Below, piece after piece: positions 43,044-52,742 of a DNA stretch of 64,000 bases. The notes beneath the pieces were generated by a model that was not told the origin of the DNA, made no database searches, and saw only the letters and a program-made list of their open reading frames with translations. This DNA is from Phreatobacter aquaticus. Lineage in GTDB: Bacteria; Pseudomonadota; Alphaproteobacteria; Rhizobiales; Phreatobacteraceae. Each line of letters begins with the position of its first letter. Position 1 is the stretch's first letter. The position numbers and the translations under genes were made by a program. Location: contig NZ_CP039865.1 in NCBI RefSeq assembly GCF_005160265.1, positions 1,636,828 to 1,700,827 on the forward strand, written 5' to 3'.

Positions 43044-45680
43044 TTATCGTGCGGCGGCGTCAGGCACCCAATCCGTCATGTGCAGCACGTGGCCGCCGAG
43101 CCTGGCGAAGGCGCGCTGCCGGCACGAGAAGACGATGATCTGCTGCTCGCGCGCCTGCCGGTGCAGCGCATCGAACATGCGCTCGATGCGGTCATCGTCC
43201 GAATAGACCAGCGCATCGTCGAGAATGACAGGCGCCGCGCGACCGTCGCGGGCGAGAAGCCGCGCGAAGGCCAGCCGCGTCAGGATCGACAGCTGCTCGC
43301 GCATGCCGCCGCTCAGCCGATCGATGTCCTCGTCCTGGCCATTCCTGCGGATCGACTGGGGCAGCAGCGTCTTCTCGTCGAAGACGATGGACACGTCGTC
43401 GAACAGCATGCCGAGCAGCGGCCGCAATTCGGTCAGCACGGGCTTGAGATAGAGATCGCGGGCCGCCGAGCGTGCCTGTTGCAGCACCGCCTTGAGGCGA
43501 TCCAGAACCGCCACCTCCGTCTCGAAGGCCGCGACCCGCGCCTCGGCCGCCTCGCGCTGGTCCTTGGTTTCCCGCCAGCTCTCCTCCACCGCATCGTCGG
43601 AACGGGAGCGGATCTGCCCGTTCAATTCGGCCAGCTGCTCGCGGAGCGCTGCGGCTTCCCTGGCCGCGCCATCCTCGATCGACCGGACGCGCTGCAGCGA
43701 CGCCTCGATCGCCTCAACCGACGGCGCATGCTCACGGAGCCCTGTGAGCTGCATGTCCAACTGGTCGACCTGAATCTGCTGGCTCGCGCGCTCGGCCGCA
43801 AGCGCCTGCTCCCGCGCCATCCGGGCCTCCGCCGGTCCCAGCAAGGCCTCGAGACCGGACAATTCGCCGTTCAGCCGGACATAGGCGGCCTCCGCCTGTC
43901 CCTCGGCATCCTGAGCCCGGCTCAATGAGGGACCAGCCTCCCGCTCGGCATTGCGCGCCGCATCGACCTGGAGGTCGGCCTTGGCGACCGCCTCGCGGGC
44001 CGCATCAGGATCGCCCTTCAGCTCGATATCGGCCGGGGCGATCGCCTCCAGCCGCGCGACGTCGGCGCGCAGCGCCGGCACACCCTCCGGCGCCAGAAGC
44101 CGCAGCTGGAGGCGCAGGCTCGCGACCGATCCCGCCTTGTCGCGGGCCTCGGCCTGGCGCTGTTGAGCCGCCGGCAGATCGTCCACCCCCAAAGTGGCGA
44201 GCAGCGATTGCCGGCCCGCAACGGCCTTGGTGAGCGCTGCATCCGCACCGGCCGGCCGGTTGGAGCGAAGTGTCAGGGTGCCGATGCCCGGCAGGGTCAG
44301 CACGAGGTTATCCGGCACGCTGCGATCGACGCCATCAGCCAGCGGCACGCCATCGGCCAGCACGGCGGATGCGCCCGGTTGATAGTCGAGGCGGACGGAG
44401 GGAAGCCCGGCCTCCGCCGACGCCCGCAGCCGTGCGATCTCCATGTCCAGCTTCTGCAGCCGGTCGATCGCATCCTCGGGCATGGCGAGGCGGGCAAGCT
44501 CGGCTTCGCCCGCTTCCAGGCTCTGGCGGACCGTCTCGGCCTCGGTGAGACGCTCGCGGCGGACCAGCAGATCCTCCATGGCCTGCCGCGCCTTCATCGC
44601 CGCGTCGAGGCGGGCCAGCAGATCGCGCGCCGCCCGCTGTTCGGCCTCGGCCGCCTTGGCCAGGGCCGATGCCGTGTCGATGGCCGCCTGGCATTCGGCG
44701 CGCCGGGCGCGCAAGGCACCGCGCTGCTCGGCGGCCTGGCCAAGCTCATGCGACAGGGTAGCGGCCCGCGTCAGCGCATCGCGAAAGGCGGTCAGCTCCC
44801 GATCCGCCTTGGCGAGGCGGTCGCGGGCGAGCGCTGTTTCCGCCTCGCGCGCCTTCAGCGCGTCGCTATGGGCGCGGGCCTTCTGGAGGGCGGCCTCGGC
44901 TGTTACAACAGCCGCGCGCCGCGAGGCCTTCTCCTCGGGGGCGTCCAGCTCGGTGAGGCGCCTTGTCGCCATCAGGCGGCGGTCGAGCGCGTCGCGGAGA
45001 TCGGCGACGTCCTTCTCAAGCCGCTTCTCCTGCGCCAGCAGACGGGCCAGGTCCTCAGCGGCCGCGGCATAGGGGCCACCGGCCTTCGGCTTCAATGTCG
45101 GCGTGGCGAACCGGCCGAGCTCCTCGGATGCCGCCTCCATGATCGCCGCCATGCGCCGGCCGCCGGTGACCGCCTCGACCTCGCCCTGGACGGAGGTCAG
45201 CAGGCTCTCGCGGACGCGCCGATCGCCCTCCTCGTCGCTGCGGCTGCGCTCCTCCAGTCCGGTAATGCCTTGCCGCACCCACAGCATGCCGGCCGGACCC
45301 GCCGTCCCGCCATGGACCAGATCGGCGATGAACCGTTCGGCCTCGTCCTGTTGGGCCACCAGCCGCCCGCTGGCGATCTCGGTGACGGTTGCGCGCTTGC
45401 CGCCGATGAACTGCTTGGTCAGGCGGAACTGTCCCCCCGCCGTCACGATGTCGGCCTCCACCAGCGGATTGCCGCCGCTATAGGGCTGCAGCCTGCGGAC
45501 CTCCTTGGGCACGCCCGAATGCGGCTGGAAGAACAGCGCATGCAGCGCTTCGAAACTGGTCGACTTGCCGAATTCATTGGCGGCGCACAGCACGTTGACG
45601 CCGTCGCCGATGCCCTCGATGGCAACGCCGCGTCCGGCGAACCGCTTGACGTTGTGAAGCCGCAGCGCCGAGATCTTCAT
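43044..45680 (-). CDS. SbcC/YhaN-like AAA ATPase with coiled coils
   Basis: An 878-residue SMC/Rad50-like protein. Walker A is NEFGKSTSF (about 35-43), followed by long coiled coils (about 205-425 and 500-800), then signature LSGGMREQ and Walker B PVILDDALVYSD near the C-terminus. The middle has no CxxC zinc hook; instead residues 426-475 form a small beta-rich insert (SVRLDYQPGASAVLADGVPL and after). ATG 45680 overlaps the stop of the nuclease gene by 4 bases, so the two form one complex, presumably a DNA end-processing nuclease. YhaN is a closer match than true SbcC. Confidence 0.8.
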   Translation of the reverse strand: MKISALRLHNVKRFAGRGVAIEGIGDGVNVLCAANEFGKSTSFEALHALFFQPHSGVPKEVRRLQPYSGGNPLVEADIVTAGGQFRLTKQFIGGKRATVTEIASGRLVAQQDEAERFIADLVHGGTAGPAGMLWVRQGITGLEERSRSDEEGDRRVRESLLTSVQGEVEAVTGGRRMAAIMEAASEELGRFATPTLKPKAGGPYAAAAEDLARLLAQEKRLEKDVADLRDALDRRLMATRRLTELDAPEEKASRRAAVVTAEAALQKARAHSDALKAREAETALARDRLAKADRELTAFRDALTRAATLSHELGQAAEQRGALRARRAECQAAIDTASALAKAAEAEQRAARDLLARLDAAMKARQAMEDLLVRRERLTEAETVRQSLEAGEAELARLAMPEDAIDRLQKLDMEIARLRASAEAGLPSVRLDYQPGASAVLADGVPLADGVDRSVPDNLVLTLPGIGTLTLRSNRPAGADAALTKAVAGRQSLLATLGVDDLPAAQQRQAEARDKAGSVASLRLQLRLLAPEGVPALRADVARLEAIAPADIELKGDPDAAREAVAKADLQVDAARNAEREAGPSLSRAQDAEGQAEAAYVRLNGELSGLEALLGPAEARMAREQALAAERASQQIQVDQLDMQLTGLREHAPSVEAIEASLQRVRSIEDGAAREAAALREQLAELNGQIRSRSDDAVEESWRETKDQREAAEARVAAFETEVAVLDRLKAVLQQARSAARDLYLKPVLTELRPLLGMLFDDVSIVFDEKTLLPQSIRRNGQDEDIDRLSGGMREQLSILTRLAFARLLARDGRAAPVILDDALVYSDDDRIERMFDALHRQAREQQIIVFSCRQRAFARLGGHVLHMTDWVPDAAAR

Positions 45681-46798
45681 GACGCGGCCTTCTGGGCATA
45701 GGAGAACAGGCGGACCAGCGCCGCGCGCGCAATCTCGCGCTCCGCTGCCGTCTTGGCCCCGTCCAGGCTCTCCACTTGCAGGATCTCGGCGGCCTGGCGC
45801 AGCGCGCCCGCACGATCGATCAGATCGAGGTCGCCGGCCTCGCATTCGGTCTCGAGGCCATCGGTCAGAAGCTCGAGCAGGGCGAATTCCGGCGCGGCCT
45901 GCTCGACGGCCGCCGCCAGCGCGGTGCGCGTGGCGATGCTGGCGCGGCCCGAGGCGGCAATCCGCAACAGGCTCTGCCGGCGCTGCGGGCCGGCGGGCAG
46001 AAGGGTTGGCAGCATCGCCGCGCCGTCGTCCTGCGCCAGCAATGGCAGCGGCAGCGTCCGCCAGTCAAAAAGGCCGGTTTCAAGCGGCGTCACTTCCGGC
46101 TGTGCGCCTTTCGCCTCGATCACGACCATCAGCGCGCGTCCGGGCGCGTCATGCTTGAACCGGTCCGGCTCGGGCGTGCCGCTGTAGCGGGTGCGGGCAT
46201 CGACGGCGACGGCACCGTGCCAGTCGCCAAGCGCCAGATAGTCGAGCCCGGCGCGGACAGCCCGGTCCGGCGCGATGACGTCGGAGATCGCGGCCTCCTC
46301 CGAGAAGGTCTGGATCGGTCCATGGGCGAGGCCGATGCGCATGGCCTCGCCGGTTGCGGCACCCTCCATCCATTCGGTCAGGTCGCGGCCTGGCCGGCGT
46401 GTGGTGCAGGGCGCGGGGAGGATCGTCACCCCGGGCTGGAGCTCGATCGGCTGGGCCTCGGTCGCCAGCAGGACATTGCCGGGGCGATCGGCGGCGAGCG
46501 CGCGCCACAATTCGCTGGATTGCAGGGAATCGTGATTGCCCGGCAGAATGATCCAGGTGAGCGGGTGATGGTGGTGCATCGCCGCCAGCGCCTGCCGGCG
46601 GATGTCCGGCGCCGGCGTTTCGGTATCGAACGTGTCGCCGGCCAGCAGCACCGCCTGGGCGCCGTTGTCGCGGGCCACGGCGGCAAGCCGGCCGATCACG
46701 CTGTGACGGGCTTCTCTCAGCCGCCCGCGCAGATCCTCGGCCATGTTGCCGAAGCGCTTGCCGAGATGCAGATCGCTGCTGTGGATGAAGCGCACCAT
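45677..46798 (-). CDS. SbcD/YhaO-like DNA repair exonuclease (metallophosphoesterase)
   Basis: A 373-residue calcineurin-type phosphoesterase. The metal motifs are in order: FIHSSDLHLG (residues 4-13), LLAGDTFD, LPGNHDS, GLAHGP and LGDWHG. These give the two-metal site of Mre11/SbcD nucleases. ATG 46798 has AGGAT upstream and starts directly at MVRFIHSSD; the frame open to 46867 is not needed. It is translationally coupled to the ATPase gene. Confidence 0.88.
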   Translation of the reverse strand: MVRFIHSSDLHLGKRFGNMAEDLRGRLREARHSVIGRLAAVARDNGAQAVLLAGDTFDTETPAPDIRRQALAAMHHHHPLTWIILPGNHDSLQSSELWRALAADRPGNVLLATEAQPIELQPGVTILPAPCTTRRPGRDLTEWMEGAATGEAMRIGLAHGPIQTFSEEAAISDVIAPDRAVRAGLDYLALGDWHGAVAVDARTRYSGTPEPDRFKHDAPGRALMVVIEAKGAQPEVTPLETGLFDWRTLPLPLLAQDDGAAMLPTLLPAGPQRRQSLLRIAASGRASIATRTALAAAVEQAAPEFALLELLTDGLETECEAGDLDLIDRAGALRQAAEILQVESLDGAKTAAEREIARAALVRLFSYAQKAAS

Positions 46799-46892
46799 CG
46801 CTATCCTGACCGTCCCTGTCCCGGATGCGCGCAAGATCGGGCCGCGGCACCCGCCCCTCGGTACCACGCGAATCGGCCTTCAGCGACAGCCG

Positions 46893-47654
46893 TCAGGTGC
46901 GCAGGCCAGACCCGAAGGCGCGCGGCCTGAGGCCCGCGTGGAGCCAGGTGATCAGCGTGTAGATGTCATAGACCGGCAGGCCGAGGGCCGCCTGGAGCGC
47001 TGCCGCATAGGGCGGCATGTTGGTGCATTCCAGCACGATGGCGCCGAGATCGGGATGGGCCGCGACAAGCGCCCGGCCGGCCTCGATCACGTCTTGCTCG
47101 GCGAGCGCGACATCCAGGTCCTCGCTCTCTGCCTTCACCAGCACCCTGAACAATTCGCGGCCGTTCTCGACTCCAACCACCGGGGCGTCCAGCGGCACAC
47201 CGGCGGTCAGCAGATGCGCAGGCGTCAGGGACGAACGCGACACCGTGACGATGCCGACACGCTTGCCCGGCGGCAATGTTGCCTGCACCCACGGCACCTG
47301 CATCAGCGATGAGGTTACGACCGGCACACCGACCGCCGCCGCGATCTCGGCCTGGAAGATCGACAGGAAGCCGCAGCTGGTGGTGATGGCCTCGGCGCCC
47401 TGCCGCACCAGGTCGCGGGCCGCGTCGATGAAAGCCGGCAGAAGTCCGGCGGCGCCTTCCAGCACCACCTTCTCAGCGGTCGCGCCGGTGACGACCTTGT
47501 AGAGCACCGGAAACGGCCAGGTCCCCGCATGGCCGATATCGCCGGCAATGCGGGGAAAGCGCGTCTCCAGCATCAGGATGCCGAGGGGCGCGCCGTAGAG
47601 CGCCCAGCCGCCTTTGGCGATGCGGGGGGAGGAGGGTGCGATGGGCGTCGTCAT
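46893..47654 (-). CDS. Aspartate/glutamate racemase family protein
   Basis: A 253-residue cytosolic protein of the Asp/Glu/hydantoin racemase or maleate isomerase group. Two catalytic Cys are visible in ITTSCGFLSIFQ and VLECTNMPPYAAAL, each at the expected position in the two pseudo-symmetric halves. The fold can racemise amino acids, isomerise maleate or decarboxylate malonates; the sequence does not settle which. It is followed by RidA in the upstream direction, 30 bases away, in one operon. Confidence 0.85.
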   Translation of the reverse strand: MTTPIAPSSPRIAKGGWALYGAPLGILMLETRFPRIAGDIGHAGTWPFPVLYKVVTGATAEKVVLEGAAGLLPAFIDAARDLVRQGAEAITTSCGFLSIFQAEIAAAVGVPVVTSSLMQVPWVQATLPPGKRVGIVTVSRSSLTPAHLLTAGVPLDAPVVGVENGRELFRVLVKAESEDLDVALAEQDVIEAGRALVAAHPDLGAIVLECTNMPPYAAALQAALGLPVYDIYTLITWLHAGLRPRAFGSGLRT

Positions 47655-47684
47655 GGCAGTCTCCTCAAAGCCCCGCGCCGCCGG

Positions 47685-48035
47685 TCAGCGCGCCGCGATG
47701 GCGATGACCTCGATCAGGTAATCCGGATGGGCCAGTTCGACGCGGCCGCAGGCCCGGGTCGGCGCCTGGCCCGGAACGACCCAGGCATCATAGACGGCAT
47801 TCATGGCTGCGAAGTCGTCCATGGATTTCAGCCAGATCTGCACGCTCAGGAGACGCGACCGCTCGGTGCCGGCCTGCGCCAGCATGTCGTCGACCTTGGC
47901 GAGGGCCTCGCGGGTCTGTTGGGTGATGTCGCCACTCTTGTCGTCGGCAACCTGGCCGGCGAGGAACACGAGGTCGCCGAAGACGGACGCGCGGCTGCGG
48001 CGGGCGTTCTGGTCGATGCGGATGATATTCGTCAC
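47685..48035 (-). CDS. RidA family enamine/imine deaminase-like protein
   Basis: A 116-residue chorismate-mutase-like fold protein. The pattern FLAGQVADDKSGDITQQTREAL, then IWLKSMDDFAAMNAVYDAWV and YLIEVIAIA matches RidA. The Arg in PTRAC aligns with the catalytic Arg of active RidA members. It hydrolyses reactive enamines or imines made by PLP enzymes, or acts in a specific catabolic route here. It is divergent from the OCD-like gene. Confidence 0.9.
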   Translation of the reverse strand: MTNIIRIDQNARRSRASVFGDLVFLAGQVADDKSGDITQQTREALAKVDDMLAQAGTERSRLLSVQIWLKSMDDFAAMNAVYDAWVVPGQAPTRACGRVELAHPDYLIEVIAIAAR

Positions 48036-48212
48036 GGTGTCCTGCCCTTGTTCGGTGGTGCCATCGGCCGGGTGCCACGACGCGGCGGCGCTTGTCCAGC
48101 GCCGTATGCCATTGCGCTAGCGAGGCTGGCGCTGCGAGCGAACTTGCGCAAGGCTGGCGGCCGATCTCCCCCGGCTCTCCGGGCGAGGGCAGGGCAATTG
48201 GAGACCTCCCCT

Positions 48213-49190
48213 ATGACGTCGCATGCCGGGCATCACCTGACCTATCTCTCGCAGGCCGACGTCGTCGCCTGCGGCGTGACGGCCAGCGCGCTGGAGGAGG
48301 CCATCCGCCAGGTCTTCCTGCGCCGGGCCGAGGGCGGTGTCTGGTCCCATCCGAAGGTCGTCATCGGCGCCGGTGGCCGCAACTGCTTCCGGGGCAAGGG
48401 CGCTGCCATGGATCAGCCGGCCTATGGCGCCTTCAAATGGTTTGGCTATTTCCCGGGCAATGGCAGCGCCGGCCTGCCGGATTTCATGCCGATGATCATC
48501 CTCAACGAGGCGACCACCGGTCGACCCCTGGCAATCATGGATGGCATCTGGATCTCCGCCATCCGCACCGCGCTGATCTCGCTGATCGCCGCCCGAATCA
48601 TGGCGCGTCCCGATGCCCGCACCATCGGCTTCCTCGCCTGCGGCGCGCAGGCGCACAGCCATCTCGACGCGTTCTCGGCTGCCTTGCCGCTGACGACGGT
48701 CGTCGCCTACAGCCGCCGCCTGGAGACGGCCGAGGCCTTCGCCGCCCATGCCCGCGCCAAGGGGCTGGACGCGCGCGCGGTCAGCGATCCCAGGGCCGCG
48801 ATCGCCGGCAGCGACATCATCGTCAGCTCTATCCCCCATGGCTCGGCCACCGCCGGTCAGCTCGACGCCAACTGGGTCGAGCCGGGCACGTTCGTCGCTT
48901 CCGTCGATCTCGGCTTCGGCTGGCGCCGCGACAGCCTGTCGGCCTTCGACCGCACGGTGACCGACGACCACGAGCAGAGCACGGTCGGCCCCAAGGGCAC
49001 GCTGAACTATGACGGGCCCTTTGCCGCCGAACTCTGCGATCTCGTCGCGGGCCGTCAGCCGGGGCGCGCCCATGCCGCCGAGCGCAACGCGCTGATCTTC
49101 TCCGGCACGGGGATTGCTGATCTCGCGTCGGCGATCCTTGTCTACGAGACCGCGCTGGCCAAAGGTATCGGCACGACGCTGCCGCTCTGA
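48213..49190 (+). CDS. Ornithine cyclodeaminase/mu-crystallin family protein
   Basis: A 325-residue NAD(P)-dependent protein. The N-terminal substrate domain has YLSQADVVACGVT and HPKVVIG; the Rossmann segment is TIGFLACGAQAHSHLDAFSA. The family includes ornithine cyclodeaminase, alanine dehydrogenase and imine reductases; the dinucleotide motif here reads GFLACGAQA rather than GxGxQA, which still fits. GGAGA lies before ATG 48213. It heads an operon with the Bug protein and the split transketolase. The specific activity is not known. Confidence 0.85.
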   Translation: MTSHAGHHLTYLSQADVVACGVTASALEEAIRQVFLRRAEGGVWSHPKVVIGAGGRNCFRGKGAAMDQPAYGAFKWFGYFPGNGSAGLPDFMPMIILNEATTGRPLAIMDGIWISAIRTALISLIAARIMARPDARTIGFLACGAQAHSHLDAFSAALPLTTVVAYSRRLETAEAFAAHARAKGLDARAVSDPRAAIAGSDIIVSSIPHGSATAGQLDANWVEPGTFVASVDLGFGWRRDSLSAFDRTVTDDHEQSTVGPKGTLNYDGPFAAELCDLVAGRQPGRAHAAERNALIFSGTGIADLASAILVYETALAKGIGTTLPL

Positions 49191-49243
49191 ACACGCCCGA
49201 ACGGGCATCGGCTCATGCTTGCTGGAATGAAGGGGACTGACAG

Positions 49244-50269
49244 ATGACGCACTCTTCCGATCGCGATCGATCCATGGCGCCGCGCGGCCTGGCCACATTC
49301 AGCCGGCGGGGCTTCTCCGGGCTTCTCGGCGGCTCGGCCGTTCTGCTGGCGGCCCCCAATGTGGCCCGCGCGCAAGCCTATCCGGCCCGCCCCGTGCGCG
49401 CCATCGTCACTTTCGCGCCGGGCGGCACCGTGGACGTCTATGCGCGGCTGGCCTGCCAGCACCTGTCGCAGAAGCTCGGACAGCAATTCGTCGTCGAGAA
49501 TGTCGCCGGCGCCACCGGCAATCGCGGCACAGTCCAGGCGGCTCGTTCCACGGCCGATGGCTATACGCTGTTGTTCGCTCTCAGCACCCATGCGGTGAAT
49601 GCCTCGGTCTTCAACAATCTGCCCTACGATCCGGTCGCCGATTTCGTGCCGATCAACCTCTCGGTCTCCTCGACCCATGTGATCTCGGTCCATCCCTCGC
49701 TTGCCGCCAAGAGCGCCAAGGAATTCGTCGCCGACCTCAAGGCACGGCCTAACCAGAACTACGCCCATGGCGGGATCGGCACCCAGGGCCATCTGCTGGC
49801 GGAACGGCTGAAGGTGACCCAGAATCTCGACATGGTGGCCGTGACCTTCCCCGGGGCCGGACCGGCGGTTCAGTCGGTCGTCGCCAACCAGATCCCCAGC
49901 GCCTGGACCACCATGGCCTCCGCCGGACCGATGATCGCCGGCGGCCGCCTGAGAGCGCTGGCAGTGACCGGCAAGACCCGCTCCGCGCTTCTTCCTGACG
50001 TGCCGACCATGGTCGAGCAGGGCTTCCCCGAGATCGAGGGCGATACCTGGGTCGGCATCATGGCCCCCAAGGGCACGCCCGGCGAGGTGGTCTCCACCGT
50101 CAATCGCGAGATTTCGGAGTTCCTCCAGCAACCCGCGGCGCGCCAGCGGCTGGCCGATGTCGGCTTCGACGTGGTCAACAAGGGCCCCGCCGAATTCGCG
50201 CAGGTGCTGAAGGAGGAAATGGTCTTCTGGAAGAAGGTGGTCGAGGAGACCAAGGTCAGGATCGAATGA
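49244..50269 (+). CDS. Bug family (TctC-like) tripartite tricarboxylate transporter binding protein
   Basis: A 341-residue periplasmic binding protein. The long N-region ends with the Tat motif SRRGFSGLLGG and the signal is cut near ARAQ. The family core reads YPARPVRAIVTFAPGGTVDVYARL and VENVAGATGNRGT. These proteins bind carboxylates and aromatic acids. AAGGGG lies before the ATG. TctA and TctB membrane subunits are not adjacent, common for this abundant family. Confidence 0.9.
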   Translation: MTHSSDRDRSMAPRGLATFSRRGFSGLLGGSAVLLAAPNVARAQAYPARPVRAIVTFAPGGTVDVYARLACQHLSQKLGQQFVVENVAGATGNRGTVQAARSTADGYTLLFALSTHAVNASVFNNLPYDPVADFVPINLSVSSTHVISVHPSLAAKSAKEFVADLKARPNQNYAHGGIGTQGHLLAERLKVTQNLDMVAVTFPGAGPAVQSVVANQIPSAWTTMASAGPMIAGGRLRALAVTGKTRSALLPDVPTMVEQGFPEIEGDTWVGIMAPKGTPGEVVSTVNREISEFLQQPAARQRLADVGFDVVNKGPAEFAQVLKEEMVFWKKVVEETKVRIE

Positions 50270-50451
50270 CCCCGCGCGCGGGCCGCGCAAGCGCCTGACC
50301 AGACAGCCTCCCGGCCATTTGCGCATCCCTGTCCGCCAATCGCGGGCAGGGCCCAACGAGACGTTGCCGCGCCCCGCCGCGGCATCCTATGAAAGGTGCA
50401 GGGGAGGACCAGCTCAAGGCTCGGCCTTCAATCACCAGAGGTCTCGTTCAA

Positions 50452-51291
50452 ATGACCCAGTTAGGCCATAACGTCTCGCTCGCCGAGCGAGCCTGGCGCA
50501 TCCGCCGCAATGCCTTGCGCATGGGCGAGGTGCAGGGCCAGGGCTATATCGCGCAGGCGCTCGGCATCGCCGACGTGCTGGCGGTGTCCTATTTCCACGC
50601 GCTGAACTACCGGCCCGACGATCCCGAATGGGAGGAGCGCGACCGCTTCCTGCTCTCCATCGGCCATTATGCGATTGCGCTCTATTCGGCGCTGATCGAG
50701 GCCGGGATCATCCCCGACGATGAGCTGGAGACCTATGGCGGTGACGACAGCCGCCTGCCCATGTCCGGCATGGCCGCTTACACGCCCGGCATGGAGATCA
50801 CCGGCGGCTCGCTCGGCCATGGTCTGGGCATCGCGGTGGGCATGGCGCTGGGGCTGAAGCGCAAGCGCTCCAAGGCCTTCGTCTACAATCTGTTTTCTGA
50901 CGGCGAGCTCGACGAGGGCTCGACCTGGGAGGCCGCCATGTCGGCCGGCTCCTTCGGTCTCGACAACCTCATCGGCATCGTCGACGTCAACAACATGCAG
51001 GCAGACGGCCCCTCCACCCAGCAGCTGAACTTCGAGCCGCTGGTGCCGAAATTCGAGGCCTTCGGCTGGCATGTCCAGCGCCTCGACGGCAACGATATTC
51101 CAGGTCTCGTGAAGGCCTTCGACGCCGCGCGGAACGCGCCTGTATCAAAGCCGCGCATCATCATCTGCGACACCAAGATGGCCAAGGGCGTGCCCTTCCT
51201 CGAGGAGCGCGAGCGCAACCATTTCCTGCGCGTCGAGCCGGACGAATGGGCGAAGGCCCTCGACATTCTGGAAGCCGGGAGGCCCGCATGA
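50452..51291 (+). CDS. Transketolase, N-terminal (TPP-binding) subunit
   Basis: A 279-residue protein equal to the N-terminal third of transketolase. GSLGHGLGIAVGMALG and SDGELDEGSTWEAAMSAG...VDVNNMQADG form the thiamine diphosphate and Mg site. It needs the second subunit for activity. ATG 50452 (AGAGGT upstream) is preferred to an ATG at 50389. Its stop overlaps the next start. Split transketolases are often dedicated to a sugar-phosphate or keto-acid catabolic route rather than to the pentose pathway. Confidence 0.92.
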   Translation: MTQLGHNVSLAERAWRIRRNALRMGEVQGQGYIAQALGIADVLAVSYFHALNYRPDDPEWEERDRFLLSIGHYAIALYSALIEAGIIPDDELETYGGDDSRLPMSGMAAYTPGMEITGGSLGHGLGIAVGMALGLKRKRSKAFVYNLFSDGELDEGSTWEAAMSAGSFGLDNLIGIVDVNNMQADGPSTQQLNFEPLVPKFEAFGWHVQRLDGNDIPGLVKAFDAARNAPVSKPRIIICDTKMAKGVPFLEERERNHFLRVEPDEWAKALDILEAGRPA

Positions 51292-52328
51292 CCCGGCGCT
51301 CGAAATATGACCGGCCGGCCCATCTCGCCGAGCGTGCGGAAGGCGGCGTCCGGCTGAAGACCTCGGCAATGATCGCTTCCATTGCCGGAGAAGGACAAAG
51401 GACCGCGCCGGCGCCCTTCGGCCATGCGCTGGTCGAGGCCGCGCGCACCCGCCCCGACATCATCGGGCTGTCGGCGGACCTGTCGAAATATACCGACCTG
51501 CACATCTTCGCGAAGGCCTATCCCGACCGCTTCTACCAGATGGGCATGGCCGAGCAGATCCTGATGAGTGCTGCCGCCGGTCTCGCCCGCGAGGGCTTCA
51601 CGCCCTTTGCCACCACCTATGCGGTGTTTGCCTCGCGCCGCGCCTATGACTTCATCTTCATGGCGATCGCCGAGGAGGGGCTGAACGTCAAGATCGTCTG
51701 CGCGCTGCCCGGCCTCACCACCGGTTATGGGCCGAGCCATCAGGCGACGGAGGATATCGCGATCTTCCGCGGCATGCCGGGCCTGACCATCGTCGACCCC
51801 TGTGACGCCCATGAGATCGCCCAGGCGACCACCGCCATCGCCGACCACAAGGGCCCCGTCTATATGCGGCTCCTGCGCGGCAATGTGCCGATGGTGCTGG
51901 ACGAGTACGGCTACACGTTCGAACTCGGCAAGGCCAAGATGATCCGCGGCGGCAACGACGTGCTGATCATCTCGTCCGGGCTCATGACCATGCGCGCGCT
52001 GGAGACGGCCAAGGCGCTGGAGTCCGACCGCATCGATGTCGCGGTGCTGCATGTGCCGACCATCAAGCCACTGGACGAGGCGACGATCCTGAAGGAAGCG
52101 GCAAAGACAGGCCGAAAGGTCGTCGTGGCGGAAAACCATTCGGTGGTCGGCGGCCTCGGCGAGGCGGTGGCCGGCGTGCTGATGCGGGCGGGCGTCATGC
52201 CCTCAGGCTTCGCGCAGATCGCCCTGCCGGATGCCTTCCTCGATGCCGGCGCCCTGCCGACGCTGCACGATCGCTACGGCATTTCGACCGAGGCGATGTG
52301 CACGCGGCTGAAGGCGATGGTGGGGTAA
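51288..52328 (+). CDS. Transketolase, C-terminal (pyrimidine-binding) subunit
   Basis: A 346-residue protein equal to the middle and C-terminal domains of transketolase. FYQMGMAEQILMSAAAGLAREGF has the Glu that activates thiamine diphosphate; FATTYAVFASRRAYDFI follows and the C-terminal domain has VVVAENHSVVGGLGEAVA. The ATG overlaps the stop of the first subunit by four bases (ATGA). The N-terminal 40 residues are extra and polar. Confidence 0.92.
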   Translation: MTRRSKYDRPAHLAERAEGGVRLKTSAMIASIAGEGQRTAPAPFGHALVEAARTRPDIIGLSADLSKYTDLHIFAKAYPDRFYQMGMAEQILMSAAAGLAREGFTPFATTYAVFASRRAYDFIFMAIAEEGLNVKIVCALPGLTTGYGPSHQATEDIAIFRGMPGLTIVDPCDAHEIAQATTAIADHKGPVYMRLLRGNVPMVLDEYGYTFELGKAKMIRGGNDVLIISSGLMTMRALETAKALESDRIDVAVLHVPTIKPLDEATILKEAAKTGRKVVVAENHSVVGGLGEAVAGVLMRAGVMPSGFAQIALPDAFLDAGALPTLHDRYGISTEAMCTRLKAMVG

Positions 52329-52389
52329 GGAGCCCGCGCGACCCTCTCCTCGGACCCATGCGAGGCCCGCTCCCGAAGCCGGGCGCGTC

Positions 52390-52533
52390 CTTCACCTCGC
52401 CCCAACGGGGAGAGGTCGATCCGAGCCATAGGCGAGGATCGGGAGAGGGGGATGGTGCTTACCGGAGACAGCTCGCCCCCTCACCCGCCGCCCTTTCAGG
52501 GCGCCGACCTCTCCCCGTCGGGAAGAGGTGAAG
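52390..52533. repeat. Extragenic inverted repeat element
   Basis: A 29-base arm at 52390-52418 (CTTCACCTCGCCCC, ACGGGGAGAGGTCG) is repeated in reverse at 52505-52533 with two mismatches. The inside is GC-rich with more minor hairpins. It lies in the 414-base gap after the transketolase genes and before the convergent SDR gene. A shorter relative occurs at 61690. This looks like a dispersed palindromic element of the REP/RIME kind. Confidence 0.7.
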
Positions 52534-52606
52534 GGCGGGCCCGGCCATTCGCACGGTCTCAGCGGGAAAACCCGAGAGCCATGGGCGTGCTGCTTGAGCT
52601 GGCATC

Positions 52607-52639
52607 TCTTCACCCTCCCCCTCCAGGGGTGGGTGAAGA
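52607..52639. repeat. Hairpin-forming repeat, possible terminator
   Basis: TCTTCACCC and GGGTGAAGA enclose CCCC...GGGG, giving a stem of about 13 pairs. It is related in sequence to the neighbouring repeat arms (TCTTCACC). It may terminate either of the two convergent operons. Confidence 0.5.
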
Positions 52640-52742
52640 AGGGTCGCCCTCCGGACGATTTCGAACATCACGATAAGCCGGCAAAAGAAAAGCCGCCGGC
52701 TTGCGCCAGCGGCTCGATTGTCAGGCGCTCCGTCTCAGTCCG

